A stretch of DNA of 64,000 nucleotides from Monosiga brevicollis MX1 (lineage: Eukaryota; Opisthokonta; Choanoflagellata; Craspedida; Salpingoecidae), in NCBI RefSeq assembly GCF_000002865.3, contig NW_001865042.1, positions 1,160,207 through 1,224,206 of the forward strand. Direction: 5' to 3'. A model generated the notes under the pieces. That model saw only the letters and a program-made list of their open reading frames with translations, made no database searches and was not told the DNA's origin. Position numbers and translations under genes: made by a program. Of this stretch, positions 37,451 to 48,988 are shown piece by piece. Positions within the stretch are counted from its first letter, which is position 1; each line of letters opens with the position of its first letter.

Positions 37451-37775
37451 TTGAAATTTGTCTCCAAATTCTGTTCACGAAGGGTTAATGTAGTTTATGA
37501 TGGACTTTCTGCAGATTTGTTAACCTTGCTCATTCAAGTTGCTGCGCCAAAAATAACGTCGCGGTGTCATATGGGGAGTGGTGTCCAAACGGCCAACTCT
37601 CTCTCTCGCTGGTGCTGCCAGCGCCTTTGTGATGGGCTGCTTCTCGAGATGAACGGAAGAGCACGAATACAGTCTGTATTGATTGCTGAACCCGGTCTTC
37701 GACCAGACCTACATCAATCACCAGTGTGGCATGATGCAGCGGTTTCCCAGAGACAGTGAGTCTTGCTGATGTCCT
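37211..37775. promoter_or_regulatory. Intergenic region upstream of the GT32 gene with (CT)n
   Basis: It holds C-rich sequence (37220-37330, including a run of about ten C near 37318) and an 80-bp CT array (37365-37444) about 155 bp upstream of the GT32 start codon. From 37445 to 37775 there is mixed AT-richer sequence, the 3' flank of the ZC2HC1-like gene. No exon was recognised. Confidence 0.5.
37365..37444 (+). repeat. (CT)40 microsatellite
   Basis: 80 bp of perfect CT dinucleotides followed by TTTCTTTTTG. On the transcribed sense of the GT32 gene it reads as GA. Confidence 0.95.
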
Positions 37776-40302
37776 TTATTTCTTTCGGCGGCTAGCGGGA
37801 CCTTTTTTCATGCGCTGCTCGTCGGCCTTGCGCTTGCAAATAGGAATGTGTCGCTCAGCCGCATCTTCGTTGAAGGTACGGCCACAGTGTTGGCACTACG
37901 TGTCGAAAATGGCCGTTCAATTACCATGGCAGAAACCGGTCGGTGAGACGATGCACTACAGCACGACATCGCCCAGGCGAGTCACCAGATCCATGCACGT
38001 ACCTTGACCAGCGAAGGGTCTTCCATGGCTGGCGGGGCGGTATCGCCTGTTTTAGCAGCGCGAATTGCGGCAACAAAGTCCTGATGCTTGCGCTTCCAAT
38101 TATTCTGCCACGCATGAGATCATCAACGAGACGAAACGAGTAAGCACCCTCCAAGAATGCGGGGGGTTTGTCGACTCAGCTCAGGCAGGGATTCCACGGC
38201 CAGCTAGCAAAACAAACCTTGCGAACTTCGTTCTTTTTCTGATACTTCTTTTCCGTACGCTCGGCATTTTTCGCGAAAGCAATGGCTTCAGAGCCCATGG
38301 CCTGGAGTCGCTGTTTTTTTACGTCAAAGGCTTTACGCTTGGAGTCCTGATTTTGTCGGCACACCTTTTGATGCTTTGCCAGACTACGAGGGTGGATTCA
38401 AAGGTGCATAAGATGGAATCGTTTCCAAATTGGTCAAGACCATTGGCCGAAAATTCGAAAGTTGAGTCGACAAGAAGACGCGGTGCAGATGTGGCGGTAC
38501 CAACCGATCGGCTGCAAAACTGCGGCCACATGTGGGGCAGGGCATCAAAGTCAAAATAGTTCCATCCTCAGTCTCAATGGTCGCAGGCTCCGGCACCTGA
38601 TACGTCGCTGATGGCATTGCAGGCTCATCCACGGCCGGTACCACCTCGGCTGGGGGATTTACAGGCGGAGCTGGTCTAGAAGCATGAATGGTTGTTAGTA
38701 TGCGAGAAGAAACGAAATGGCCTGTCCAGCGCTCACCCGAGCCGCAATCGGTTGAAAGACTCACGTGGGGTCAGACTGCTCGGCAGGGGGCGCCACGGAC
38801 TGAACCGCGGGACGGTGTGTCGGTAAGGGTGGTGAGGCGGCCCGTACAGGGGCGGGCACTGCATCATCGGCATTATCACCGTCATCGCCCTGCTGCTGTT
38901 GTCGCTCAATGCGCTGCTGCTCACGCTTAGCTTCACGCTCGCGCAGCCGTTGCCGCCGCTCCTCGGCGCGCTTTTCTCGTTCCTACAAGTCAACAGAACG
39001 CAAGAACTTTGGATTGAGAAGGATGCTGGCGGAGAGCAGCCAGTCCTCGCCATTGGGAAGAACAAAGAGTGGCCACCAAACAGGCATTGAGCCCCAAAAC
39101 CGGCGCAGAACAAGATACAGACAACATGGTCACTACTTGCCTCAGCTTCCTGCTGCCGCTTCTTGGCCATGGCAGCCATTTTTTTCCGGCGAGCGGCTTC
39201 AACGTGCTCAGCCTCAGCTGACGCGGTGTCCCGCTGTGCTTTTTTCAACTGCTCGTGTGCCTCCAGAGCTTGCTCGAGGTCTTGAGCTGCAGCGACGGAT
39301 TCTTGGCTTGGCGGGGGGGGCGAGGGGTCGACGGAAGTGGCTGAACCCGTCGAGGAGCTTGCCTTGACGTGGGGTCGACGACGACCAGGGGCAGCTGCTT
39401 CAGTTGGGGGTGCTGCCACTTTTGGACTCGGTGCACTTGCCTTGGGCGCGGCTGCAGCCTTTGGACTCGGTGCGCTTGCCTTGGGTGGGGTCGTGGCCTT
39501 TCGGCTTGGTGCACTTGCCTTGGGCGGCGCAGCGGCCGCAGCTTTGCGATCCTGTGTTGCAAGTTGGGCCTGTGGCTTTTTGTCACTTTTGGGGGCGATG
39601 GGAGCAAGTACAGGATGCTTGCCCGCGCTGTGAATGTCGCGAACTGGATCGGTGGGGGGGCGCCAGTGGGGTGGGGCAGAGGTATTGCGCTCAAGGTTGG
39701 TATCATCCTGCTGGGCTCCGGCCAGTGGGGTCAGGTGGTGGTTTTTGTAGCGTAAATTAGGCTTGTTCATGGGCCGGCGGGACACCATGGTCGTGAAGCT
39801 AGTTTCGCGGGGATTGCGCACGGGGCCGTCGACAAGCTGCACGGGTGCATCATCCAGATCTGGGTTGTGGCCCACAGCTGGGTCACGTTTCGTACTGGAG
39901 CGATTGCGGGCGAGTTTGCTTGGTCGGCGCCGTGGATTGGAATTGGCAGGTGGGGCAGCAGAGGCGGCCGTGCCTTGACTGCCGCTTCCTCTCCGTCGAC
40001 CAGGGTCTGGTGCTCGCGGTCCTGTCGGCTTTGGAGCAGCAGTTGTGGTCGTGGCTGCGGCCTGCGCCAGAGCCTTTTTCTGAATCATCGTAGCAGACAT
40101 GAGGGCGTGTCGGTTGAAGCAAAGGCCTGTGCACCAATAGCAAACGGGATCAAAGGGGATTCGACAACGAACCTGGGCGCGAATGCGTTCGCGTCGGTGC
40201 TTCAGATCATCGTACTCTTCCTGGTGCTCTGCCACAAACTGTGATTGAAACTGTCGCTGTAGTGCACTAACGCTCTGCACGCTCCGCTGGCGCTGCGCCA
40301 TG
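37776..40302 (-). CDS. ZC2HC1-like protein with two C2HC zinc fingers
   Basis: The start at 40302 gives MAQRQRSVQSVSALQRQFQS and a helical charged region, followed by a long basic Pro/Ala/Ser/Lys-rich stretch with about five copies of a KASAPSPKAAAPP-type repeat (about 39430-39540). A charged coiled-coil segment follows (EERRQRLREREAKREQQRIE), then the first zinc finger LMPCPTCGRSFAADRL...H...C. Next comes KRKAFDVKKQRLQAMGSEA, a linker typical of the ZC2HC1/FAM164 family. The second finger reads CQHCGRTFNEDAAERHIPIC, followed by KRKADEQRMKKG and TAA at 37776-37778. Two CxxC-x12-H-x3-C fingers at the C terminus match ZC2HC1A/C-type proteins, some of which are linked to cilia and centrosomes, but no function is shown here. 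The gene is head to head with the APH-like gene. Confidence 0.82.
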
Positions 40303-41095
40303 GCTAGCCGTTGGCGCGGCGGCAATGGACACAAATGCTGTGCTCACCCGTGCAGCGAAGCCAACGGTCATGCCACGCCCACAGAACGACCCAAAGGCGC
40401 CGTCCAACCGAACCGCGGTCTCAGCGGGTCACTGCGCTCGAAATTGGGGAAAAGTCTTCAAAAATTGGTGTCGCTTCCTCTTCTTACTTTCCTTCTTCGG
40501 CTATTAACTCTATCATCACCTTGTTCTCTGCAACTTCTCTAATATTTTCTACAATATCTTAATGAAGACCCTTCTTCAACTTGTTTCCAGTGTTGACATC
40601 AACGTCTTGTTCTTGTGGTTGCTATCTGCCAAATCCTGTAGGAACAAGAAACCCGACAGTGTGTGTCTCTCTCTCAAAAACTACTCTCTCAAACTCTCTC
40701 AAACTCTCTCAAACTCTCTCAAACTCTCTCAAACTCTCTCAAACTCTCTCAAACTCTCTCAAACTCTCTCAAACTCTCTCAAACTCTCTCAAACTCTCTC
40801 AAACTCTCTCAAACTCTCTCAAACTCTCTCAAACTCTCTCTCTCACACTCATTGCATAACACATCGCGGCGTTCGTGCTCCGTGCTCCGTGTCGACGGGA
40901 GGTACGTTGTTGTTGCTGTTGCTGCTGTTGGAGCACGGTTCTGGGGCAAAGCGCTGGGCATTTTTTTCCTGTTTCCTTTCTTCCATGGGCATATGGTCTG
41001 ATTTTCACAGTGGATCGCCGTTGATTTGCACCGAAGGATTTTTTTCGCTGGCCCTCTCACACCACGCCCACTGACGACGCTTGATCACCATCAAC
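40303..41095. promoter_or_regulatory. Divergent region between the ZC2HC1-like and APH-like genes
   Basis: 790 bp with no recognised exon. The ZC2HC1-proximal half is mixed sequence with CTT-rich patches (40470-40560). The middle carries the long CTCTCAAA array (40669-40845). The APH-proximal 250 bp include TTG/CTG triplet runs (about 40905-40935). Confidence 0.5.
40669..40845 (+). repeat. CTCTCAAA-type tandem repeat
   Basis: About 17 tandem copies of a 10-bp unit (AAACTCTCTC) after a short CT run, nearly perfect across 175 bp, then a CT tail. It is about 250 bp upstream of the APH-like start. The unit matches the interruption pattern at 28345-28405. Confidence 0.92.
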
Positions 41096-42373
41096 ATGGA
41101 GCTCGAGGTGTGGCTTGTCTATGGGTGGGCCACCCTGGTGGATGTCCTCACCCAAGTTTGGTACAAGCTCTGTCCACCCAGTCAACCCACGGCCACGTGC
41201 ACCACAGTGACGCCGGCTTTCATGCGCCGGCTCCTCAATCTCGATCCCACGGCCCCCTTGACCGTGGAGCAAGGCGCCCTCAGTGAGAATCGCGGCCTCT
41301 CCAACAACATGCAGTCCATTGATGTCCAGATTGATGGCGTTCAACATCGATTCATGCTCAAGAGCAACATGGTCGGACAACGCCGCGTGCGAGCCATGGG
41401 CATCTTCTTCAACGTGACCCGTGAATCGCGAGCCTACACGTTTCTTGAGCAGCGCAACATGGACCTGTCCCCAAAAATGATCTATGCCAATGCCAGTGCC
41501 TGGACGGGCAGCTCATGCATTATTATGGAGCGCTTGGGCCCCGATGGCATCTGCGGCGTCAACATGTACTTTGGCAACCAGTGCTGGGGTGTGCCCCCCT
41601 TTGCCCCCGGCGCCGAGCGGCCTTACGATCAGGTGGCGCGCGCTGTCATGGAAGCCCAAGCACGACTCCATGCAAGTGACTGGTGCAACCCCGCCCTTTT
41701 GCATGGCAGCGAATTCAGCTGGCTCAAAAGCCAGGGCTGGTACACGGGCCACGGCCGCAGTCAGTGGCAGGCTGGCTTTGAGGCCACCGCCAACTCATGG
41801 CAGCGCATCCGCAAGGACCTAGCCAACAGCGGTACCAAGTGGGATCCCAAACTTGTCGCATTGATTGACGCGTCCATGGCTGCCACCACCTGGGACAGCG
41901 TTCAAGCTTTCCTGCGCGGTGCGGGTGGCCAAGTCTTCTCCATCGTGCACGGTGACTGCCACGCCTCCAACATGCTTTACGACCTGCAACGCGAGCGCGT
42001 GGTTATGGTGGACTGGTCTGAACTCGCCGTGTGGCATCCCATGACCGACATTGGCCAGTTCATGATCAGCGATGTCACCGTACCCGTGCGCCGTCAGCAT
42101 GAAAAGGCTTGGGTCCGCCACTACTGGGAGCAGCTGTGCGCCAACGGCGTCCAAGATTATACTTGGGAGCAATGCTGGCAAGACTACCGCGAACGTTCCC
42201 TTGAGCGCTGGATTCTCATGCTGGTGCTCTTGGTTGGCATGCCCCTTCCTCCAGTGGCAAAGCAGTACTTTCATGATCAGGTGGCCGCTTTTGCCCAGGA
42301 TCATGCTGCAGATGTGCAGTCTATCCTTCTGGGCCCGACCATCTCCATCCTCTCCTCGGCCCTCGAGGGCTAG
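41096..42373 (+). CDS. Intronless APH/choline-kinase-fold phosphotransferase-like protein
   Basis: A single uninterrupted frame of 425 residues from ATG at 41096 (MELEVWLVYGWATLVDVLTQ) to TAG. An earlier in-frame TTG at 41081 is not needed. The N terminus has a hydrophobic segment that could anchor it. The body fits the aminoglycoside-phosphotransferase/choline-kinase superfamily. FMLKSNM may supply the nucleotide-binding Lys and ESRAYTFLEQ the helix-C region. CIIMERLG is hinge-like. The catalytic loop is IVHGDCHASNML (Brenner motif HxDxxxxN), followed by VVMVDWSE in place of the DFD/DxD metal site. The substrate cannot be told from sequence; small alcohols, acyl-CoA-linked or sugar substrates are all known in the superfamily. 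The absence of introns, unlike every neighbour, suggests retroposition or transfer (inference). Confidence 0.87.
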   Translation: MELEVWLVYGWATLVDVLTQVWYKLCPPSQPTATCTTVTPAFMRRLLNLDPTAPLTVEQGALSENRGLSNNMQSIDVQIDGVQHRFMLKSNMVGQRRVRAMGIFFNVTRESRAYTFLEQRNMDLSPKMIYANASAWTGSSCIIMERLGPDGICGVNMYFGNQCWGVPPFAPGAERPYDQVARAVMEAQARLHASDWCNPALLHGSEFSWLKSQGWYTGHGRSQWQAGFEATANSWQRIRKDLANSGTKWDPKLVALIDASMAATTWDSVQAFLRGAGGQVFSIVHGDCHASNMLYDLQRERVVMVDWSELAVWHPMTDIGQFMISDVTVPVRRQHEKAWVRHYWEQLCANGVQDYTWEQCWQDYRERSLERWILMLVLLVGMPLPPVAKQYFHDQVAAFAQDHAADVQSILLGPTISILSSALEG

Positions 42374-42808
42374 CTAAGCTTGTCCTGATCAACCTTTCGC
42401 TTTGCCACACGTGTACGCTGGCCGACGGAAAGGAAGAATGGGCCCGGCAAATTGATGCCAGTACTCACACGTCAACAAGGCTGGCTTTCATTCGAGTTTG
42501 CTTTGCTTCTATTCATTCAATCGGTCTGTCATTCTGTAATCCATCAATTTACATGCTACGCCAAAGGTCCGAGTTCAAGGGTCAACACCCCTGCCTGGTG
42601 TGCCCTCACCCTGCACGTCCGTCGCTCGCACTGCGAGTCTGTCATGCACGAGGCATGACAAGACGGGGTAAGGTATTCGAAACAATTGTAGTAAAGCATT
42701 CAAAGGTCGATAAGGTTCATTCATCTCAAGTATCGTTGTCTACCACTCGGTACACACACGCGCGCGCGCTGCAAGGCGCGTTGCCGTTCACAAAGAACGT
42801 TTCGTCCA
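42374..42808. other. Convergent spacer between the APH-like and coiled-coil genes
   Basis: 435 bp of mixed sequence, 3' flanks of both genes. A short CG/AC alternation (about 42752-42768) is the only simple structure. No gene was recognised. Confidence 0.5.
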
Positions 42809-43937
42809 TTACAGACGGGGACTGTTGGTGGCTGAGTCGGGTGCAATGGGCCCCAATACGCGGCGTCGGTGACTCCCAGGCCGCTCTGTCGCCGACGCCC
42901 CACGACGACGCTCCTCCACGAGGGTACGCAGCTCTTGATCAACGCGGGCAACTTCCAACGTGGAGGGCTTGGGCAATGCTGACGGCAAGCTGCGGCGAAC
43001 GTGATGGGTATGGTGGCGCCGCGGTGACGTGGTGTGGGGTGCCGGATGCCGCGGTGGTGAGGGGGCCAAAGTTGACGGGCCATCATCTTTGCGTAAATTC
43101 GGTAAACAACGTACAGCCCCAGGTGCGGCCCCGGGCTGACTACCACCTGGTAGAGTGGTCGTTGTCGTTGTCGTTGCACTTGCTGGCACTGGTTGAGGCG
43201 CGTCGCCGTGAAAGGCACGCCGCAGCAGATGTAGTTGCATGGTCAACTCGGCCTGCGCACGATGCAAGGCCCGATTGTCGTCTCGAAGTGCATCATTTTC
43301 TGCACGCAGCACTGATGAAGCCTCAATTTGGCCTTGCTGGGCCGTCATGCGCGTGGCCAGCTGTGCTAGCTCTTGAACGTGCTGTGTTTGCTGGCTTTCC
43401 AACTGCTCGATCCGGGCACGCGCCTGCGCATGTTGTTCGCGCTCTGTCGCCAGCGCAAGGCGCGTCGCCGCCAGCTCTTCTGTCACGCGGGCCAAGTTTT
43501 CCGCCTGTGACTCCTCATCTGCCACACATTGAACCAGCGTGGCGCATCCATCCAGACATGGAGATCATGAGCAATGACGCTGGGTCAGGGGTGCACAGAA
43601 GGACCCCTCACACCATCAAAGGTGCAGGCCCAGAAGAACATTGGCCAATCATTGCAAACCTGGGCCGCTGGTTGATGCGGAGGTTGAAGTCTGCCGAACG
43701 TGCAACTCGAATAATAATTCTGCCGAGCAAAGTCAACGGTCAAAGGGCAGAGAGAGAGAGTGTGTGTGTGTGTGTGTGTTCGATGGTCCGATTCACTAGA
43801 CTCTCCCGACGAGCACAAGCTGACAGACCTCGGTTTTTTTCCTTAAGGTCTCCAAGCTCAGTGCGCAACGCCTGCAACGTCTTTCGATTCTCCTCCAGCA
43901 GAAAACGCTGAGCCGGTGTCAATTCAGAGGTTGCCAT
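42809..43937 (-). CDS. Small coiled-coil protein, unrecognised
   Basis: Exon one starts at 43937 with MATSELTPAQRFLLEENRKT and reads heptad-like LQALRTELGDLKEKNR. An intron from a GTCTGT donor to a GTGTGGCAG acceptor (near 43525) leads to exon two. That continues the coiled coil (ESQAENLARVTEELAATRLA, IEQLESQQTQHVQELAQLAT, ENDALRDDNRALHRAQAELT) for about 100 residues. The C-terminal half is disordered: TTTTTT, Pro/His/Ser-rich, with a second short helix (VARVDQELRTLVEERRR). The stop is at 42809. Total length is about 270 residues. The coiled coil is clear, but I cannot assign a family. The single intron carries a GA/GT microsatellite. The product could be a structural or cytoskeletal adaptor, but that is a guess. 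Confidence 0.75.
43749..43779. repeat. (GA)n(GT)n microsatellite in the coiled-coil gene intron
   Basis: GAGAGAGAGAG passing directly into GTGTGTGTGTGTGTG. It is inside the single intron of the small coiled-coil gene. Confidence 0.85.
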
Positions 43938-44363
43938 CTTGCCCGCGCTCACGCCCAGCTCACGGAAATGTGCCAGACACCATGACCTCGAGAGCCCACC
44001 CGAGGCCAAGTGCCCTCTCCCTCTCTCCCCCAGGCAACCCCTCTCTTCCTAGTCACCCACTATCGTTCAACGTCGACACGTCTTCCAATCAAAACAGGGC
44101 CGCGCCCGGGCAGGTGACAGGGGGGGGGAACAGCGTCAGTCCTTTACCAAAGAGTGTTAACAAGAAAAACATCAAGAAAGCCCTGACAACCAGTTTCGTG
44201 TCTTTTTTTGTGCGTTGTTCCTCTTCAACTCTTTTTTCTTTTTTTCTTTCTTTCTTTCCTATGGAACCTCATTCCCGGCATATGTGCTTTGCAAGTTCAT
44301 GTCCTCGAAAGGGTTATCAAGTCACAGTGTGCTTCTGATCAATTGTGAGAGGGGCCATGTCGA
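43938..44363. promoter_or_regulatory. Spacer: promoter of the coiled-coil gene and 3' flank of 5-oxoprolinase
   Basis: 425 bp with C-rich CTCTCTCCC patches (44020-44050), a nine-G run (about 44122-44130) and T-rich sequence (44210-44260). No exon was recognised. Confidence 0.5.
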
Positions 44364-47300
44364 TTATTCGACCTTGGGACGCTTTGAGGCACGGCCCGGA
44401 GTTGATTCAGCTCCCTCGTCAGAGCTGTCGGACGAGGCTGCGCCGTAGCCTCCGCCTCCTGCACAGTCAAAAAAAAAAATGGATATGAGCGACAAGCAGT
44501 TTGGGCCCAACGTGTCCCGGCCACACTGGCTCAGCTGAGGAAGACGCCTCATGTACCTGGTGTCAGCAAACGTAGGACATCACCCGCGGCAACAGACACG
44601 CTGGCCTTGCCGCCAAGATTAATCTCCTGGCCGTCTGATGGAAAAACGTGGATTTTGGTCAGGAGCAACAATACCAGGGTGAGCAAAGCTCAGCAAACCT
44701 TAGCAGCACATGTGGGAAAAAAAAGGTCAGGCACGTACCGGCACGACGCAGGATGTTCAGACCACGCGCTCCAGGCCCGCCACCCGCCAAACCGTTGGGT
44801 TGCAAGGAACGTCGCTCCGTCAGCACAGATACAACCATTGGCTCCCGAAAGCTGCACACGTCACATTTGTATAGGTGAGCGAGCGATGATGGCACTCCAG
44901 CCATTCCCATAGCCATTTCAGCACAATAGCTTGCAGAACAACCAGCTACGAGGCATGATTGCGCCACGTCAGCCATGACGCTATGGCTGTCCATCACCTA
45001 CCGCAGCTCACGCACGACGCCATTACCACCGCGATAAAGACCCTGGCCCCCTGAGTTTTCGCGAAGGTGGAAGCGCTCCACCACCACAGGATAACGGCGC
45101 TCCACCACCTACCACACACGCGCCCAAACCACCCCACACATCGCATTCAGTACAGACGTGCCCAACTCGTGAACTTCCTTTCACTCACACCCTGCCGGCA
45201 AAGGCACGCACCTCTGGGTCCGTGATGCGAGTATTGGTCATGTGTGTGTGAACGCCCGAACGGCCATCAAAGCCGGGGCCGGCGCCCGACCCACCAGCAA
45301 TCGTTTCGTAATAGCCGACGCGCTACGCGAGCCCAGACGAAAACGATTCGCATTCATGAGGAGTCTGGTCAAACCAGCTTTTGGAAGATTTCTTGCGCCA
45401 GCAAAAGTTTCGCCCCTGCCTGGGAAACAAATAGCGGAAACGACTTGACGAGGAGAGATCATCTGCGCGGCATTATACCTCATTGCCAAAAGTCACGTTA
45501 TTCATGCACCCTTGCGAGTCGGCGCAAGCACCAAAGGCTTTTAAAATAACATCGCACAAACGCTGCGATGTCAGCACGTTGCCGCCCACCACAGCTGCAT
45601 CATCGCTCGGCCAGATCAGGGAGCCACGAGGAATCTACTCGCCCCGGTCCAAGAAGTGAAGATGAGCAAACACGCTCAAGAAATCCAATTTCTAGAGTGA
45701 TCACATACAAGATACCCCCTGCCCTCCTCCCCAATCAAAAATCTACGACCAAGACTTACATTAATGGTCACGGGCACCAAGCAGCCCTGGTTGAGAGGGA
45801 CATCGTGGCCAATCATGCAGCGCAAGCAGTAAATAACTGCCGAATACGCCACGGCACGGGGCGTGTTCAGATTGCCCAAAACCTGGGGCCCCGTGCCCGT
45901 GAAATCAAACGTGGCCGATCCTGTGGCTTCGTCAATATCCACCTAAATCCAAGCATCCAGTGATGACACATGGGCAAGGCCCGGCTGGCTAGCGAGGTAG
46001 CACTCAAGTGCAACGGCAGCCTTACCGTGAGCTCGATGGGCGACCCGTCGTCCAGAAAGTCACGGCAGTGCAGACGCGTGGTCCCGCGTGCCTCGCGGGC
46101 AGCTTGAGCCTTGGCCTTGAGCATGTCGCGTACAGCCACCTCGGCGTTTTCCTACACGCAGGATACGATCAGCGGCCGCCGCACGTGCAATAGCAGAGCC
46201 CGAGCAGGACTGGTCAAGCGATTGCTAGAGGAGAGCAAACCTGAATGTGCTTCATGTAAGCAATGACCACGTCCTCGCCCATCTCATCCATGAGGTGATT
46301 CAGGAGCTCAATGCCACGCTGGTTGGCGGCCACCTGAGCCTTGAGGTCCGATAGATTGTCGCTCAAGTTACGAGTGCCACTGCTGTTTGGGTACTCTGTG
46401 ATCACGAGAGGGTACAACCGGAACAATGTGTTTCAGATTCGCAAAACATTGTAGTCCAAACATACTGTCAGACTTCCGAGGGATCACATTCTGTGCAGAG
46501 CTAGCACATGAGTCGCGCACGCTTACTTTTGGGCTCCATCAGAAGCTCGGTAATGCCCTCTTCTTGAAATTGACCGCCTCGCACCAACTTGAAAGATTTG
46601 ATGGCGGCACCTTCCTCCAGCAGCGACTTGGAGTGGGGTGGCATGGAACCTGAGTCCGAACGAAGCATGATATGACGATGAATGTCGTGATGCAGGGCCC
46701 AGGTGGTTTTGCCTGTCGGCGAGACAAGTCGCTGTGCGATGAAAAATTGAGAGGCATACCGGGAGTGATGCCACCAATGTCGGCGTGGTGTCCACGAGAG
46801 GCCACCCAGAACACGGGCTTGGCATGGCCTGCTCGAAAGAAGGGTGTAACGACGGTAATGTCAGGCAGATGACTGCCTCCAGCTGCTGGATGGTTGCTGA
46901 CCAAGACATCGCCGGCTTGCAGGTCATTGTCCACGATGCCAATCTGATAGCGCACAGCCTCTTGCATGGCTCCCAGATGCACGGGGATATGAGGTGCATT
47001 AGACGTAAGCCCGCCATCCGGCGAGAACAAAGCACAGCTGAAGTCCAAGCGTTCCTGCCAGGGGTATGCAGGAGTGAGAAGGCTCACAATTGGATACCGG
47101 ACCCGGTCTTTAATCAAATGCCAGCAATAAAGTTGGGTGTATTGGCTGAACATGGAGCATTTGCACGAGGCAAATGCGAAAGTGAGGGGGGGAGCAAATG
47201 CAGGAGTGCCCACCTTGATATTGGTGGAAATGGATGTGCGCTGCAAGGCCCGACCCATCTGCTCGGCGATGGTCATGAAGCGGTGCTGAAACAATGAAAG

Positions 47301-48917
47301 ATGAATCAAATCGAGATCGGTCGTAATCCGCCTGCAGAACAATGCCGAGCACGGACGAGCCGGTGAGCTGGATGGAGTTGTGGTGCGACCATTTTGTAGA
47401 TAAAGCGGAAAGGAAGGACGCGTCCAAGCATGAAAGGGGGAGGAACAATATAAAGAGTCATAATCCGCGCTCACCGCGAAGTGCCCTCGCCGACAATGAC
47501 CTCGAGGTCGCCTTGCTTGGTCAGTTGAGCTTGGCAGTTGGGCTCAATGAGAATGGTACTGGTGGCGGCCGTCATCAAGGCAGGTCCCTGAACTCGGTCT
47601 GATAGGCTCAAATCGCTGAAACGATAGACGGGCGTCTCCGTGGGCTTGCCGTCCCGAAAATAGATTGTATGCGTTGCCGAAGGCTGACGGCGTACAAAAA
47701 GAAAGGCCCAACAGGATCGGCATTTATGGCGAATGTTACCCGTGAGCGCATGTGCGGCCTGAGCTTAAGCATCAAAGATATGAATAATGAAGCAACCCAG
47801 ACACGCAAGCGTACTTGAATGGCAGGACCGGTCTCCTTTGGCACATGGCTGGCCACATGGCGGGTCACGCCCGTGGCACGCACGCGAACATCATCCACGA
47901 GAATGTCACGTCCGGGAATGGTAAATCCAAATTCACGCTTGTACTGCTCCAAGAAGGTGGGCAAGAAGGCTTGAGGATCCAAACTGGCCAGCTGGGTGAA
48001 GGAGACGCGGGTTGCTGAACCGATGGTGGTCATTTGCGCACAGTCAGTGCCCCGGTAGCGCATGTTCAAAAAGGGCTCGACTGTCCCCCACGTGTGCGGC
48101 AAATGAGATGCGTGAGCTTTTTTACCAAGGTTAGGCAAAGCCTGAGCTTGTGCCTTTTCACTTTGTAAGTGTCACTCGGCCATGGACATGAACGGTGACA
48201 AGCTGCAACGTCGGGGTGCAAGCCCAAACCACGCTTACTGATGATTTTGTCTTCGGAAAACCCTTCGGCAACAAGGGCATCGCGTGCCTTTGTGGCCAGC
48301 TGCTGGATGTGCTGGAACAATGTGGAAGCGGTTTTCTCAGAGTACACACTGGCACACGGCTCCTGCTCCTCACGCACCACATCGGCTGCAGCCAAACCAT
48401 GCGCTAAACCGACCAAACACACAACAGCAGTCAGGCATCATCCAAACGCACGTGCAGGTCAGTCGCAGGCCGTGAAGGCTACACAACAATCAAAATGGTC
48501 CTGACTTGCGAGCTACGGATGGCCGAAATCAAGTTGAGCCCACCAACTCAAAACTCACCGGACAGGATACCCGAGTATTTGGAAATGTGGATGCGAGCCA
48601 TGCCCAAGGATTGGGCGATGGCGCAAGCATGCTGCCCACCTACAAGACCAAAGGATGGTAAATAAAGATGGCTGAAACCGGCGGGGGAGGGCGGAGGGGA
48701 GGGCACTGGCCGCTATCCTACCAGCTCCGCCAAAACAAGCCAGGGTGTGGGTCGAAATATTGAAGCCGCGTGCTTGGGTGAGTGACCTGATTGGGCGACA
48801 CATGGCTTCGTTGGCCACATCGACAAAGCCCAAGGCCACCTAATCAACACGCGATATGGCGTGAGCTCACAAATACCCTGACTTTGATCCCGTGAACACA
48901 AACGCACGCGCGGTGCC

Positions 48918-48988
<71 letters not shown>

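Noticed and set aside
38733-40334. A 533-codon - strand frame read as one uninterrupted exon from an upstream start
   Set aside because: The true start is the ATG at 40302. The frame includes at least two introns (about 40090-40170 and 38990-39140) whose translation breaks the low-complexity pattern, and it misses both zinc fingers.
42553-43911. A 450-codon + strand frame opposite the coiled-coil gene
   Set aside because: It runs through the APH 3' flank and antisense to a clear coiled-coil exon. The composition is erratic, and it has no domain or start context.
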